Part shown: piece by piece, positions 41,386 through 51,857 of the stretch
Layout of the letters: each line of letters opens with the position of its first letter
Position numbering within the stretch: the stretch's first letter is position 1
Assembly: GCF_026745355.1 (NCBI RefSeq)
Contig: NC_079205.1
Coordinates: forward strand, 50,888,916 to 50,952,915
From: Beta vulgaris subsp. vulgaris
Taxonomy: Eukaryota; Streptophyta; Magnoliopsida; Caryophyllales; Amaranthaceae
DNA: 64,000 nt
Reading direction: 5' to 3'
Notes under the pieces: model-generated
What the model saw: the letters and a program-made list of their open reading frames with translations, nothing else
Told to the model about the DNA's origin: nothing
Database searches by the model: none
Position numbers and translations under genes: made by a program

Positions 41386-42432
41386 AAACTCTGTTCAAGT
41401 CTCAAGAGCTATGGGACATGGTAGTCACTGGGTATACCGAGCCGATCACAGAACCGGCGGAGCCCGACCAACAATTGCGTGATAATCGAAAGAGGGATGC
41501 AAAGGTGTCGCTATTCATCCAAGGAGCATTGGATGACTCTATTTTTCCGAGAATTTCATCAGCAAGTTGTTCCAAGGAGGCATGGGAGATTTTGAAAGTG
41601 GAATATCATAGAGATAGCAAGGTAATTTCTGTGAAATTACAAACCTTACGTGGGACTTTTGAATCACTTAAAATGAAAAAACATGAACCTGTGCAAGATT
41701 ACTTGTCCAGAGTGTCTGCCATTGTGAATCAAATGAAATCACATAGTGAAATAATAAGTGATTAAAATGTTGTAGCTAGGGTGTTAAGGAGCCTTACAAA
41801 GGACTATATTCATGGTGTGGCTACCATTGAAGAGTCAAAAACAATGTCAACCTATACATTTAATGAACTAATGGGTTCTTTGTTAGCTCATGAGGATCGA
41901 ATGAATAGGCATCAAGAAAAGGAGGAAGAGACAACCTTTTTCAGTAAGCACGGACTCTTCAACAAATGGACGTCTGAGAATAACGGTGGTCATGGAAATA
42001 GTAGAGGTAGCTATCGCGGACGTGGTAGAGGTCGTGGCCGTGGAGGAGGTCGATCGATCTCAGTTTGCAGGTGAATGTCGCTATTGTAAAAAATATGGGC
42101 ATAAGGAAGCAGAATGTTGGAGTAAGCAAAGAAGTGAAGAAAAAAAGGTCAACTTTACTGAACAAGCTGAAGAAGATGACAGGTTGGTCATGGCTCATTC
42201 CACTGTTGATGATGCATCTCAAGAAGTATGGTTCATAGACAGTGGTTGTTCAAACCATATGTCTCGAACAAAGTCTCTATTTCGAGATCTTGATGTGTCA
42301 AAGAAGAGCGATGTTCGACTTGAGAACGACAAGCAGATGCAAGTAGGAGGAAAAGGTAACATTACAATCAACACCACTTAGGGTAATGTTAAGCTTTTAT
42401 ATGATGTTCAATATGTTCTGAGTCTTGCTCAT
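41386..42432 (+). pseudogene. Host Copia gag, nucleocapsid and protease start
   Basis: Continues with LFKSQELWDMVVTGYTEPIT, the UBN2 capsid (SCSKEAWEILKVEYHRDSK, LSRVSAIVNQMKSH), a TAA near 41763, ARVLRSLTKDYIHG, a glycine/arginine-rich run, a frameshift near 42056, then the CCHC knuckle CRYCKKYGHKEAEC and protease VWFIDSGCSNHMSRTKSLF. A TAG at 42379 precedes LLYDVQYVLSLAH, where the gypsy element inserted. Confidence 0.9.
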
Positions 42433-43080
42433 TGTTATGTCCTAAAAATCTTGCTAAGCTGAATTTGCAGGATATACATCCGTCCCAGCTAGAAGTTACC
42501 AGGTAGCAGCTACAGCAAGCAGGAACGAAGGAAGTTGAATAAATTCGATTTAAAGAGCATTGGATATTGATCAAGACCAAGTCAAGTAATGCTGTTGCGC
42601 CTACAAAATAGGGTTGACAAAGTCATTAAGCAGAAGTGGAGATACTCCTTGATATTAGGAGATCATGGCATCATATTAGGAGATTAGTTATGCAACGTAA
42701 ACATGTAAAGCAACGTTACAATAAATGTATGGATATAAATAGGAGTAGAAGTATTGGGGAAAAGGCAGTTCATTAACATTGCTTACATTAGAACACTTCC
42801 ATTTACTTTCACAAATATTTACAAGTGTATTCAGTATAAGCTACAAGCTGCTAGCTGCTAGCTATAAGTTGTAATCTTCCTACATAGTGGATTGGTGGAC
42901 TCAATTCCACCCGCGTTTTTACCCTCTTCTTGGGGTTTTCCGCGTCACCATTTCTTGGTGTCTTGCCTTGCTTTGCATTCTCTTTAATTCCTAGCTAGTA
43001 TCTTTTATTGTTTGTAGCTGCATCTCCATTAGCTGTAGATCCTCAGCTAAGTTCTGCCTGATCAGAATTTGGCATAAACA
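42433..43080 (+). repeat. 5' LTR of the Tat-clade gypsy element
   Basis: 648 bp, TGTTATGTCC...GGCATAAACA. It contains GCTACAAGCTGCTAGCTGCTAGCT-like repeats before a T-rich 3' part. Nearly identical to 51208-51857. Confidence 0.95.
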
Positions 43081-43081
43081 G

Positions 43082-43100
43082 TTTGGCGCCCACCGTGGGG
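43082..43100 (+). promoter_or_regulatory. Primer binding site of the gypsy element
   Basis: TTTGGCGCCCACCGTGGGG directly after the 5' LTR, the TGGCGCC-type PBS typical of Tat/Athila-type gypsy elements rather than the Met-tRNA PBS of Copia. Confidence 0.82.
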
Positions 43101-43157
43101 CTCTACAGCTAAACTCTCATCAAAATCCCAAAAGAAACACTTCAACCCAACTTTGAA

Positions 43158-44200
43158 ATGGCTGACGATTCTGCTGAGGCAATGAAAGCGGCTTTGCTGA
43201 AGGCTCAGGAGGACCTTCACCGCACTCAATCTGAGGCCCAGCAGACCATTGACAGCCTCAGAAAAGAATTGGATTCTGTCAAAAGTAACAAAACACCCAA
43301 ACAACGTATTCGAAACGTAATTCCTAAGGTGCTTGATCTAGAAGATTCCGAGGCCAGCGAAGGTGAAGATGGAGCAGCTAGATCCGACGATGAAGCAGAT
43401 GAAGCTGATCCCACAGCCAGGAAAATGGCGCTCCAGAATCTCAGAACAGGAAAATACTTCGCATGCTGACGAAGCTACCTGGAGCACCTACCCCTGTGGC
43501 TGAAGAATCTCCTGATGGCTACGCCCAATCCCCCTTCGTGGAAGAAATTGCAAGAGCCAGGATTCCCAAAAAGATCAACGTGACCCAGCCTCACAAGCTG
43601 TATGATGGAGCTGCGGATCCCTATGACCATGTGGCTCAATATAAACAGAAGATGTGGACTCTGTCCATTCCTGAGCATCTGCTAGAAGCCACCATGTGCA
43701 AGTCCTTCGGGGCCACCCTATCTGGACCTGCTTTACAATGGCTGATAAGTCTTAAGCCAGGTAGCATTCAAAATTTTGCTGCTTTAATTAACAAGTTTTA
43801 TATGCAGTTTGCAAGCAGCAGGATCCTAGAGAAGCACACCGGCGACTTATACCGCATCACCCAGAAAGCCAATGAAGCTGTGAGGCAGTACCTGGATCGA
43901 TTCAACAAGGAAATGATCTCTGTCAAGAACCTGGATGTTCCCACAGCTATCGAAGCATTCAGGAGAGGACTAACCTATAAATCTAGATTGTATTATGAAT
44001 TGACCAGGTACCCATGTGGCACATTCGAAGAGGTCAGGGCCAGAGCTATGGCTGAGATACGTGTCGAGGAGGACGAGGCGTCCAGGTACGTGAGCGAGCC
44101 TAGCTACGATCGGAAATCCCAGAACCAGAAGAAGACTGATTGGCGCCATCAGCCATATCAGAAGCGCGAAAGTAAACGTAGCCAGCAAGGCCACAGGTAA
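43158..44200 (+). pseudogene. Gypsy gag (Tat clade)
   Basis: The first segment (43158-43469, MADDSAEAMKAALLKAQEDL) is a coiled coil with an acidic tail. After a frameshift the second (43463-44200) carries the Retrotrans_gag capsid core: NVTQPHKLYDGAADPYDHVA, LSGPALQWLISLKPGSIQNF, LYRITQKANEAVRQYLDRFN, ending in a basic tail. The zinc knuckle is separate at 44247-44450. Capsid role in an intact element; here frame-broken. Confidence 0.9.
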
Positions 44201-44246
44201 ATCGTCTAACAATGATTACCCTTCCATTGCTTCCTACTGTTTTAAC

Positions 44247-44450
44247 GTGGATGCAGGAGGCGTAGTAAACGCATTAGAAAAGCTGGGAACCACAGTTAGG
44301 TGGCCTCGCAAAAACGACAGACCAGACAGCGAGAAGGACACCACCAAGTGGTGTAGCTACCATGGCGACCATGGCCATCGAACAGAAGAATGCAATGCTC
44401 TCAAAAAGGAGGTGGCTGGCTGCTCAAGAAGGGCTATCTCGAGCACTTGA
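44247..44450 (+). pseudogene. Gypsy gag zinc-knuckle segment
   Basis: Contains KWCSYHGDHGHRTEECNAL, the Cx2-3-Hx4-H-C knuckle seen in Tat gag (CxYHxxHGHxTExC). It lies after a short gap from the capsid frame. Confidence 0.82.
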
Positions 44451-44744
44451 TGGGGAAAAGGGGCAGCAAGAAGATAAAGCTGGCCCCAGCCAGCAACAGC
44501 CTCATCCGCACCTGAGCCCCTGCACGATAAGGTAATCAATTCTATCTCTGGAGGTTCAGAAATATGTGGACTAACATACTCTGCAGCCAAGAGATTTGCT
44601 CGAGAAGGTTCCAAAATCACCTAGCCCGCTGAGGAGTGCTGAAGAGAAAAAGCTCAGAAGCATGACCATCAGCTTCGACGAAGAAGATGGAGATGAAGAA
44701 GCTGATAATCATGACGGCCTCGTCGTGTCTCTCACCGTCAGCAA

Positions 44745-45146
44745 TTGCCTCATGAAGCGAGTCTGATAGACAATGGCAGCTCAGCTAATATCATTTTCAA
44801 AAGTGCTCTAGAAAGCATGGGGCTGCAGGAAGCTGATATCCTCAGGAAAGCAACCGTTCTGTTCGGGTTCAATGGCGAGCCAGCTACAACGCTCGGAGAA
44901 ATCGTATTGCCCACCTATGCAAAAGGAGTCAACCTCCAAACCAGGTTCAATGTGGTAGATTGTCCCTCAGCATACAACATCATAATGGGGACACCATGGA
45001 TCCACAAAATGCGAGCTGTACCTTCCACCTATCACCAGACTATTAAATTCCCTACCAAGTGGGGAGTACAAGAAATCAGGGGCGATCGCAAGCTGGCTAG
45101 GGAATGCTATAGCATATCTCTAAAAGCAAAAAAGGAATCTATCTAG
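44745..45146 (+). pseudogene. Gypsy aspartic protease
   Basis: The active-site motif appears as SLIDNGSSANIIF (family: ID(S/T)GSSADIL) and the flap/second motif as AYNIIMGTPWIHKM. The catalytic D is followed by N instead of the usual S/T, plausible decay. Flanked by a frame break on both sides; pol continues at 45430. Confidence 0.88.
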
Positions 45147-45429
45147 CAATTACAGCAAGGTCCAGCGCCAGCCAAGCCAACAGATCAAGATGTAGATGAA
45201 GTGGCGTTGGACCCAGCAAAGCCAGAGCAGACCGTGCAGATTGGGGCATCCCTGCCAGCTGAGGAGAAGCAGCGGATTATTGAATTCTTAAAGAAAAATT
45301 AAGCTGTTTTCGCATGGAGCCATGAAGACATGGTAGGCATTGAGCCTGACATCATCACCCTAAGCTAAACGTCGATCCCAACTCAAAGCCCGTGAAGCAG
45401 AAAAGAAGGAAGTTTGCTCCAGAAAGAAA

Positions 45430-46224
45430 ATGATAGTCAACGAAGAGGTGGACAAGCTACTCAAAGCTGGCAAAATCCGAGAAGTCAAATATCCCGATTG
45501 GCTAGCTAACGTGGTGGTTGTTGGAAAGAAAAATGGCAAATGGCGGGTGTGCATCGATTTTACAGATCTCAATAAGGCGTGCCCTAAAGATCCATTCCCA
45601 CTGCCACATATTGATGCACTAGTGGACGCTACAGCTGGCCATGAAAGGCTAACGTTCCTAGATGCATACTCAGGTTACAATCAGATACTAATGGATCCTG
45701 CAGACCAAGAAAAGACCGCCTTCATGACTGAAAGAGGCATCTATTGCTACAAGGTAATGCCCTTTGGGCTAAAAAATGCGGGTGCCACCTACCAGCGGCT
45801 AGTCAACAAAATGTTCGAGAAGCAGCTGGGGGACACGATGGAAGTCTATATAGATGACATGCTGGTCAAAACAAAGAAAGCAGAGGATCATGTGGACCAC
45901 CTGCAGGAAACCTTTGAAGTCTTAAAGAAGTATGGGATGAAACTCAATCCTAGCAAGTGTTCCTTCGGTGTCCCAGCAGGCAAGTTTTTGGGCTACATAG
46001 TCACCCAGCGAGGAATAGAAGCCAATCCCAGCCAAGTGCAAGCACTAATCAACATTCAGTCACCACGAAACCTGAAAGAGGTCCAGAAGCTGACAGGAAG
46101 GGTAGCTGCACTGAACAGATTCATATCCAGATCATCCGACAAGTGCCACTTGTTTTACAACGTGCTAAAAAAAAATAAAGGATTCAATGGACAGATGAGC
46201 ATGAAGCTGCATTGCAGGATCTGA
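45430..46224 (+). pseudogene. Gypsy reverse transcriptase
   Basis: 264 codons. DKLLKAGKIREVKYPDWLAN, WRVCIDFTDLNKACPKDPFP, FLDAYSGYNQILMDPADQEK, and MPFGLKNAGATYQRLVNKMF lead to the catalytic VYIDDMLVKTK (YIDD) and FLGYIVTQRGIEANP. All RT palm motifs are present. A frame break at about 46200 precedes the RNase H. Confidence 0.94.
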
Positions 46225-47064
46225 AGGCCTACCTGGCTCAACCTCCCTCTATCAAAGCCATCCACAGGAGAGACTCTCCAGCTGTATCTAGCTGTTAGCA
46301 GCAAAGCGGTAAGTGCGGTACTAGCCAGGGAAGCTGAAAATCAACAACTCCCAGTTTATTACGTTAGCAAATCCTTGCTAGTGCTGAAACCAGGTACACA
46401 TCACTTGAAAAGTTAGTATTAGCTTTTATATGGCATCTCGTAAGTTGAGGCACTATTTTGAGTCTCACCCCATTCATGTTATGACTAATTACCCCATCAA
46501 AGCAGTATTACGAAAACCTGAGCATTCAGGGAGAATGGCCAAATGGGCCATATCCCTGAGTGCACATGACATTAGGTATCTACCCAGGACAGCTATAAAA
46601 TCGCAAGCCCTAGCTGACTTTGTGGCAGACTTTAGCCCTGACTTAGCTGCTACCGCTGAAGAAGAAGTGCGCCATGTTAACAAAGTAGGTAAATCAGGCT
46701 CATGGCAGCTGTATGTAGATGGATCTTCAAACTTCAGAGGGCTGGTCTAGGTATAGTGCTAAAGTCGCCACAAGGGGACATGATAGTACGCGCTATCTGC
46801 TGCGATTTTAAAGCTACCAACAATGAAGCTGAATATGAGGCCTTAATAGCAGGTATGACACTAGCACATGATTTAAAAGCTAACAGTTTGCGTGTCTTCA
46901 GTGATTCGTTGCTAATAGTAAGCCAGGTAAATGGAGAGTACGCAGCTAAAGATTCTAAAATGGCCTCTTACCTAGAGCTAGCCAAAGACAAAGCCAAGTT
47001 ATTCGAAGAGTTCAGCATAAAGCAGATCCCAAGGGACCAGAAACCAAGGCGACGCCCTAGCTAA
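46225..47064 (+). pseudogene. Gypsy RNase H and second archaeal-type RNase H
   Basis: The first part (to about 46660) has the RT-associated RNase H tail (KLRHYFESHPIHVMTNYPIK, GRMAKWAISLSAHDIRYLPR, ALADFVADF). The second (46690-47064) is an RVT_3-type domain: WQLYVDGSSNFRG, NNEAEYEALIAGM, and LRVFSDSLLIVSQVNGEY, carrying D-E-D. Possession of both is diagnostic of the Tat clade. Frame breaks are at about 46430, 46745 and 47050. Confidence 0.9.
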
Positions 47065-47339
47065 CCTCGGATCAGCACTCAGAAAATGCGATTTCAAATC
47101 AATACCTATAGCCCACCTAGCTGAGCCAGCTATCAGCAAAGAGTAAACATGGTGCATCAGATGACACCAGGCAGGAAGCACCAGCTGGACCCAGCCAATC
47201 ATCGATTTTCTGGAGAGGGGCATCTTGCCAGAAGATAAGCTGGAAGCTAGGAAGCTGCGAATGAAAGCCACAAGATATCATGTTATTTCCGCACTCTATT
47301 CAAAAGAGCTTGCGCCAGCTACGATCTATTACAAAGGTG

Positions 47340-48055
47340 CTTAGACAAAGACCAATGGGAGCCCACCTCAAGAATTCCATGAAGGTGAATGCGGGTCTCA
47401 TGCAGCTGGAAGAAGCTTATCAAACAAAATCCTAGCATACGGGTATTATTGGCCAACCATGCGTGCTGATGCTAAGAAGTATGTGCAAAAATGCGAAAGC
47501 TGCCAAAAACAGCAGGCATGACACATCAGCCAGCTGAGATATTGCACCCCACCTTAACACCCTGGCCTTTCATGAGGTGGGGCATGGACATTGTGGGGAA
47601 ATTCCTGTAGCTCCAGGGCAAAAAGTTTTCATGTTAGCACTCACGGACTACTTCTCAAATGGATCGAAGCTGGGGCATTCCAGCAGGTGAGAGATAAAGA
47701 AGTAATATCCTTTTTGCATACTAACATTATCTGCAGATTCGGAGTACCCAGCGAAATCATTTGTGATAACGGATCACAATTCATAAGTGACAAGACAAGG
47801 CAATTCTGTCACGAATGGAACATCAGCTTGATAACTTCCACACCTAGATATCCGCAAGCTAACGGACAAGCTGAGTCCAGCAATAAAGTAATTATCAATG
47901 GCATTAAGAGGCGCCTAAAAGCTAAGAAAGGAAGATGGGTAGAAGAACTACCTAAGGTGCTGTGGGCAAACAGAACAACACCAAGAGGCGCCACAGGAAG
48001 AACTCCTTTTTCACTTGTGTATGGATGCGAGGCGGTCTACCTGCGGAAGTAGCTG
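47340..48055 (+). pseudogene. Gypsy integrase core
   Basis: A damaged HHCC zinc finger (GECGSHAAGRSLSNKIL, YYWPTMRADAKKYV, CESCQ) near 47385-47515, then the rve core. [20 protein letters not shown] and [20 protein letters not shown] carry the second D and the E. Ends at [14 protein letters not shown]. Multiple frame breaks in the finger. Confidence 0.9.
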
Positions 48056-48133
48056 TCCCACAGCTAGATATGGATTGATACTCCTGAAGCCAACGACAAA
48101 GAGCTTAGCTACGACCTAGATTCCATCGAAGAA

Positions 48134-48418
48134 TTGCGAGATAATGCATTAGTACGAATGGCTGCACAACAACAAATAGTGGCTCGTAGCTTCAACAAGA
48201 ATGTCAAAGCTAAAGTATTCAAGGTAGGAGATTGGGTTCTAAGGAAAGTTTTTCAGAATACCCAAGAAGTCAACGCTGGTAAGTTAGGGATCAGCTGGGA
48301 AGGCCCCTATCTAATCGATCAAGTAGTTGGAAAAGGAGCTTATCGTCTAACTACTAAAGATGGAAAAGCCATACCTAGAAGCTGGAACGCTTCTCACCTT
48401 AAGCTATACCATTTCTAA
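48134..48418 (+). pseudogene. Gypsy integrase C-terminal segment
   Basis: Reads VKAKVFKVGDWVLRKVFQNT, GKLGISWEGPYLIDQVVGKG, and WNASHLKLYHF, the standard end of Tat pol. Stop at 48416-48418. Confidence 0.9.
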
Positions 48419-48984
48419 TCTGGGGCACCTACCAGGTTACTATCGGGCAAAAACGCCAGAGTCTCTAAAGGTAACCACTGCTTTGCACAAAGCATTGGTC
48501 CACCAGGTAAACAACCACTTAATTTGTCTAACGACTTAAGTATTTTATGCTCGTAGCAGCAAGCCATCTAAAGTCCACTTCATACGCAGGTAAACGCAAG
48601 GGGTTGCAGCACCCAGGTGGGTAGCTGGAATTTCGAGATCCAGCTAAAGGTCGTAGCACCAGCATCAAGCAGCTAAGGGTTAGTTCACCCAAACTTAGCT
48701 GAGTGGTCGTAGCACCAAGAAACGGGCCCAACCAAGTTGAACAACACTTACCCCAGGTAAATATGTTGTTCTAATATAAGATCAAAAAGCATGCATGTAA
48801 CTTAAGTACTCATCAAAGTATCAATAGCTAAGATCAAAAGGCAAAGACATAAGTTCAAACGATTAAATTGCAAAGAAAATATGTTCTTACAAAAACACAT
48901 TGCCCCCTAGGCAATGGTAAAAGTTTCCAAGCTAATTAAAACTAAATTGTTCCAAAAGAAAAACTGATGAAAGCACTGAAAAAA
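48419..48984. other. Non-coding spacer after gypsy pol
   Basis: Contains several CCAGGTAAAC and GTAGCACCA repeats (48430-48770). No coding sequence was recognised. Confidence 0.55.
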
Positions 48985-50753
48985 CTAAGAGATCACGCTG
49001 GCATCATCGCCAGCAGCCTTGTCCTTGTCACCAAGAACAGCACCTTCTGGCTGGTTGAGAGAAGGAGGAGATTCAGCTGTGGACTTCTCCGAATCATTTG
49101 TTTTGCCACCTGTAGCTAAAGCTTCCAGAGCGGTCATAGAATCCAGCTTGAGGAATCTGTCAATGTAGAAATTGACACCCTTGTCATCTAGCTTCTTGAA
49201 CTTAATCAGGAAAGCTAGCTTCGCAGTTTCGATAATTTTTGCTCAGCTTGGATGTCTAAAGCCCTCTCCTCAGCTTCTCTTACAGCTGCAGCCAGGCGTG
49301 CATTTTCCCTCTCCGCCTCAGCTATCTTCTCATCTTTTTCCAGCCTCTCTTTTCCATCAATTTTTGTTCAGCAGCTAACTTGCTCTCAGCATCCAGCCGG
49401 GACTGTTTCTCCCTCTCCAGCTTAGCTTGGTGGCTCAAATTGTCCTTTTGCAGACGAGCCACCTTATCCTGAAGGGTAGCAACAGTCCGCAAGCTGTCCC
49501 TGGCAGCTATGCAACTCTGGGAAAGCTGGGAAGCAAAAAAATCATAAGTATAAGCGACTTAATCATTTTTTCTGATTTAAATAGGTCAAAAGATGTTCTA
49601 ACCTGTAGGGATAGCTGAACAGCATGGTTCAGGATGACCTCAGGGTCCTGTCCCTTTCAATCTTTTGCGCAGCTGGAATACGAGCTTGTCAGCTGCAGGC
49701 CAGATCCCACCTTCTAGACCTTCTTCAGCTAGAAAGTCAGCAGGAAAGCTCACAAGGACCTCATCCCTAGGAGAATCGTCGTAATGTCAATGGTGGTTGG
49801 GATGGAGGATGAGCGTAGGTTCTTGCGAGGAACTCTTTCAATCTGAGACTGCCCAGAAGAAGCAGCTGACCTCTTCCTATTCTTAAGCCTGTCCATGGCA
49901 TCTTCGTCAGATAAGTTACTGGATCTTGCTGGAGCTGCATGAACGAGAAAAGTTAGTTGGCCTAATGTCTAAGAGTAGTGAGCAAAGTATAAGCCGCACC
50001 AAAAATCAAAATTACCTGTCGACATCGAGTTAGTGCGAGAAGATGCTCTGAAATCTAAGGGTAGAACCTCGGTAGGAGCTGCGAAGGTACGTTCCTCGAC
50101 AGGAAACTTGAGCAATTCAGGTAACCTCTCAGCTTGTTCAGGAATCTGGGAGGAATAGGGCCAAGACCTGCAAGTGAAACAAGGTAAGAACCTAGTTAAT
50201 TCATTTTTAGAAACAAAGCACAAATGGACAGTTAGGTACCTTTAGTAGACCAACCCCCAACTAGAGGGCCCCCAGCTTCGCCCAGCGAATCTTTCACCAC
50301 AAAAAAATACCTAGTTTTCCAAATGGAGTCTGATGCAATTGTACCTTCTATTAATGAAGGAAAGGGAGCCTTAGCCCTAAAAGTGATGAAACCCTTACCC
50401 TGTTTTCTAACGCTATAGGCAGTTAGTAATTCATTTAGAGAGAAAGGATTATGCCATGTCTTAGTTAGGGCTTCTAAAGTTAGGCAGGTTTTCCAAAAAG
50501 CTGGCATCAGCTGGCCAGGGGAAAGGTGCAAAACCTCCATGAAAGATCTAGTGAGGGGTGAAAAGGTGTAATTGTATCCTAGGTAAAAGGGGTGTTCATA
50601 ATAACAGATGTAATCTTCGGGGCAGGTTTCGGGTCTGCATGTGGGTGTAGGAAGGATAATCTGAGCATTTTCAGGGAAGCCCCCCAGGACCTTAAGCACC
50701 TCGATATCTCTCTCAGTGACAGATGAAACAACGTCATCTATGGCTCTGCCCAT
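48985..50753 (-). pseudogene. Antisense gene in the 3' region of the gypsy element (putative gypsy-type transposon domain)
   Basis: Minus strand. The first exon (50753-50238, MGRAIDDVVSSVTERDIEVL) contains NYTFSPLTRSFMEVLHLSPG, LMPAFWKTCLTLEAL and WKTRYFFVVKD, resembling the 'putative gypsy type transposon' domain encoded antisense in Tat elements. Further exon-like stretches follow: SWPYSSQIPEQAERLPELL (about 50168-50018), SSNLSDEDAMDRLKNRKRSA (about 49935-49770), and a coiled coil (LREKQ/EREKQSRLDAESKLA region, 49560-49200). The C-terminus is DDKGVNFYIDRFLKLD ... AAGDDASVIS with a TAG at 48985. Donor GGTACC at 50237 and acceptor TTTCACTTGCAG support introns, although the first join is not phase-consistent as read. 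Function unknown. Confidence 0.7.
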
Positions 50754-51207
50754 TAGAAAGGAAGAAAAACTCTACAGAATTCTTGAGGAAGAAAGAAAGA
50801 GAAAGAAACTTTACCTGAGAAGGAGACGAAGTCGCTAGAAAATAAAGTGAAGTTCAAAGAAGGAGGAGGAGTCCTTTAAATACTGGTAGCTCAACGGTAG
50901 TTTGGGCTAACGGATAAAAATTTATTGATGCGTGAGAAATTATCTTTTAGCTGTTGATAAGTAATCATTAATCTGATGAGTTTTTTCTTTCCCCAGGAAA
51001 ATTATCTTTTCAGCGGATTAAAAGGATTTATCTTCTAGGGTAAAATTTATTATCTTCACACGTTTTAATTCCTCAGATTAAGAGATAAAATTTTGAAATA
51101 CCAGTTTGTTTAGATCTTAAGTCCTTTTGCTAATGGTTTGTTTCTGACTGGTAACTTGCGATTTTAACTCAGTTGCGCCTAGGTTGGCATCACAAGTTAG
51201 GGGCAAT
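50754..51207. other. 3' untranslated region of the gypsy element
   Basis: Contains the likely promoter/5' leader of the antisense gene (minus strand) and, next to the LTR, the polypurine tract AGTTAGGGGCAAT at about 51196-51207. Confidence 0.6.
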
Positions 51208-51857
51208 TGTTATGTCCTAAAAATCTTGCTAAGCTGAATTGCAGGATATACATCCGTCCCAGCTAGAAGTTTACAGGTAGCAGCTACAGCAAGCAGGAAC
51301 GAAGGAGTTGAATAAATTGATTCAAAGAGCATTGGATACTGATCAAGACCAAGTCAAATAATGCTGTTGCGCCTACAAAATAGGGTTGACAAAGTCATTA
51401 AGCAGAAGTGGAGATACTCCTTGATATTAGGAGATCATGGCATCATATTAGGAGATTAGTTATGCAACGTAAACATGTAAAGCAACGTTACAATAAATGT
51501 ATGGATATAAATAGGAGTAGAAGTATTGGGGAAAAGGCAGTTCATTAACATTGCTTACATTAGAACACTTCCATTTACTTTCACAAATATTTACAAGTGT
51601 ATTCAGTATAAGCTACAAGCTGCTAGCTGCTAGCTATAAGTTGTAATCTTCCTACATAGTGGATTGGTGGACTCAATTCCACCCGCGGTTTTTACCCTCT
51701 TCTTGGGGTTTTCCGCGTCACCATTTCTTGGTGTCTTCGCCCTTGCTTTGCATTCTCTTTCAATTCCATAGCTAGTATCTTTTATTGTTTGTAGCTGCAT
51801 CTCCATTAGCTGTAGATCCTCAGCTAAGTTCTGCCTGATCAGAATTTGGCATAAACA
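51208..51857 (+). repeat. 3' LTR of the Tat-clade gypsy element
   Basis: 650 bp TGTTATGTCC...GGCATAAACA, followed by the TSD copy CTCAT. It differs from the 5' copy by roughly a dozen small changes, e.g. GAATTTGCAGG to GAATTGCAGG and GGATATTG to GGATACTG. Confidence 0.95.

Larger units (their letters stand above)
42433..51857 (+). mobile_element. Tat-clade Ty3/gypsy retrotransposon (9,425 bp) nested in Copia
   Basis: LTRs 42433-43080 and 51208-51857, perfect TSD CTCAT (42428-42432 and 51858-51862). PBS follows the 5' LTR; PPT (AGTTAGGGGCAAT) precedes the 3' LTR. Order: gag, knuckle, protease, RT, RNase H, a second (archaeal-type) RNase H, integrase, then a 2.8 kb 3' region with an antisense gene. 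The dual RNase H and the antisense ORF are features of the Tat lineage (Retand/Grande/Ogre type). The LTRs differ at about a dozen places, mostly small indels, so insertion is fairly recent. Confidence 0.94.
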
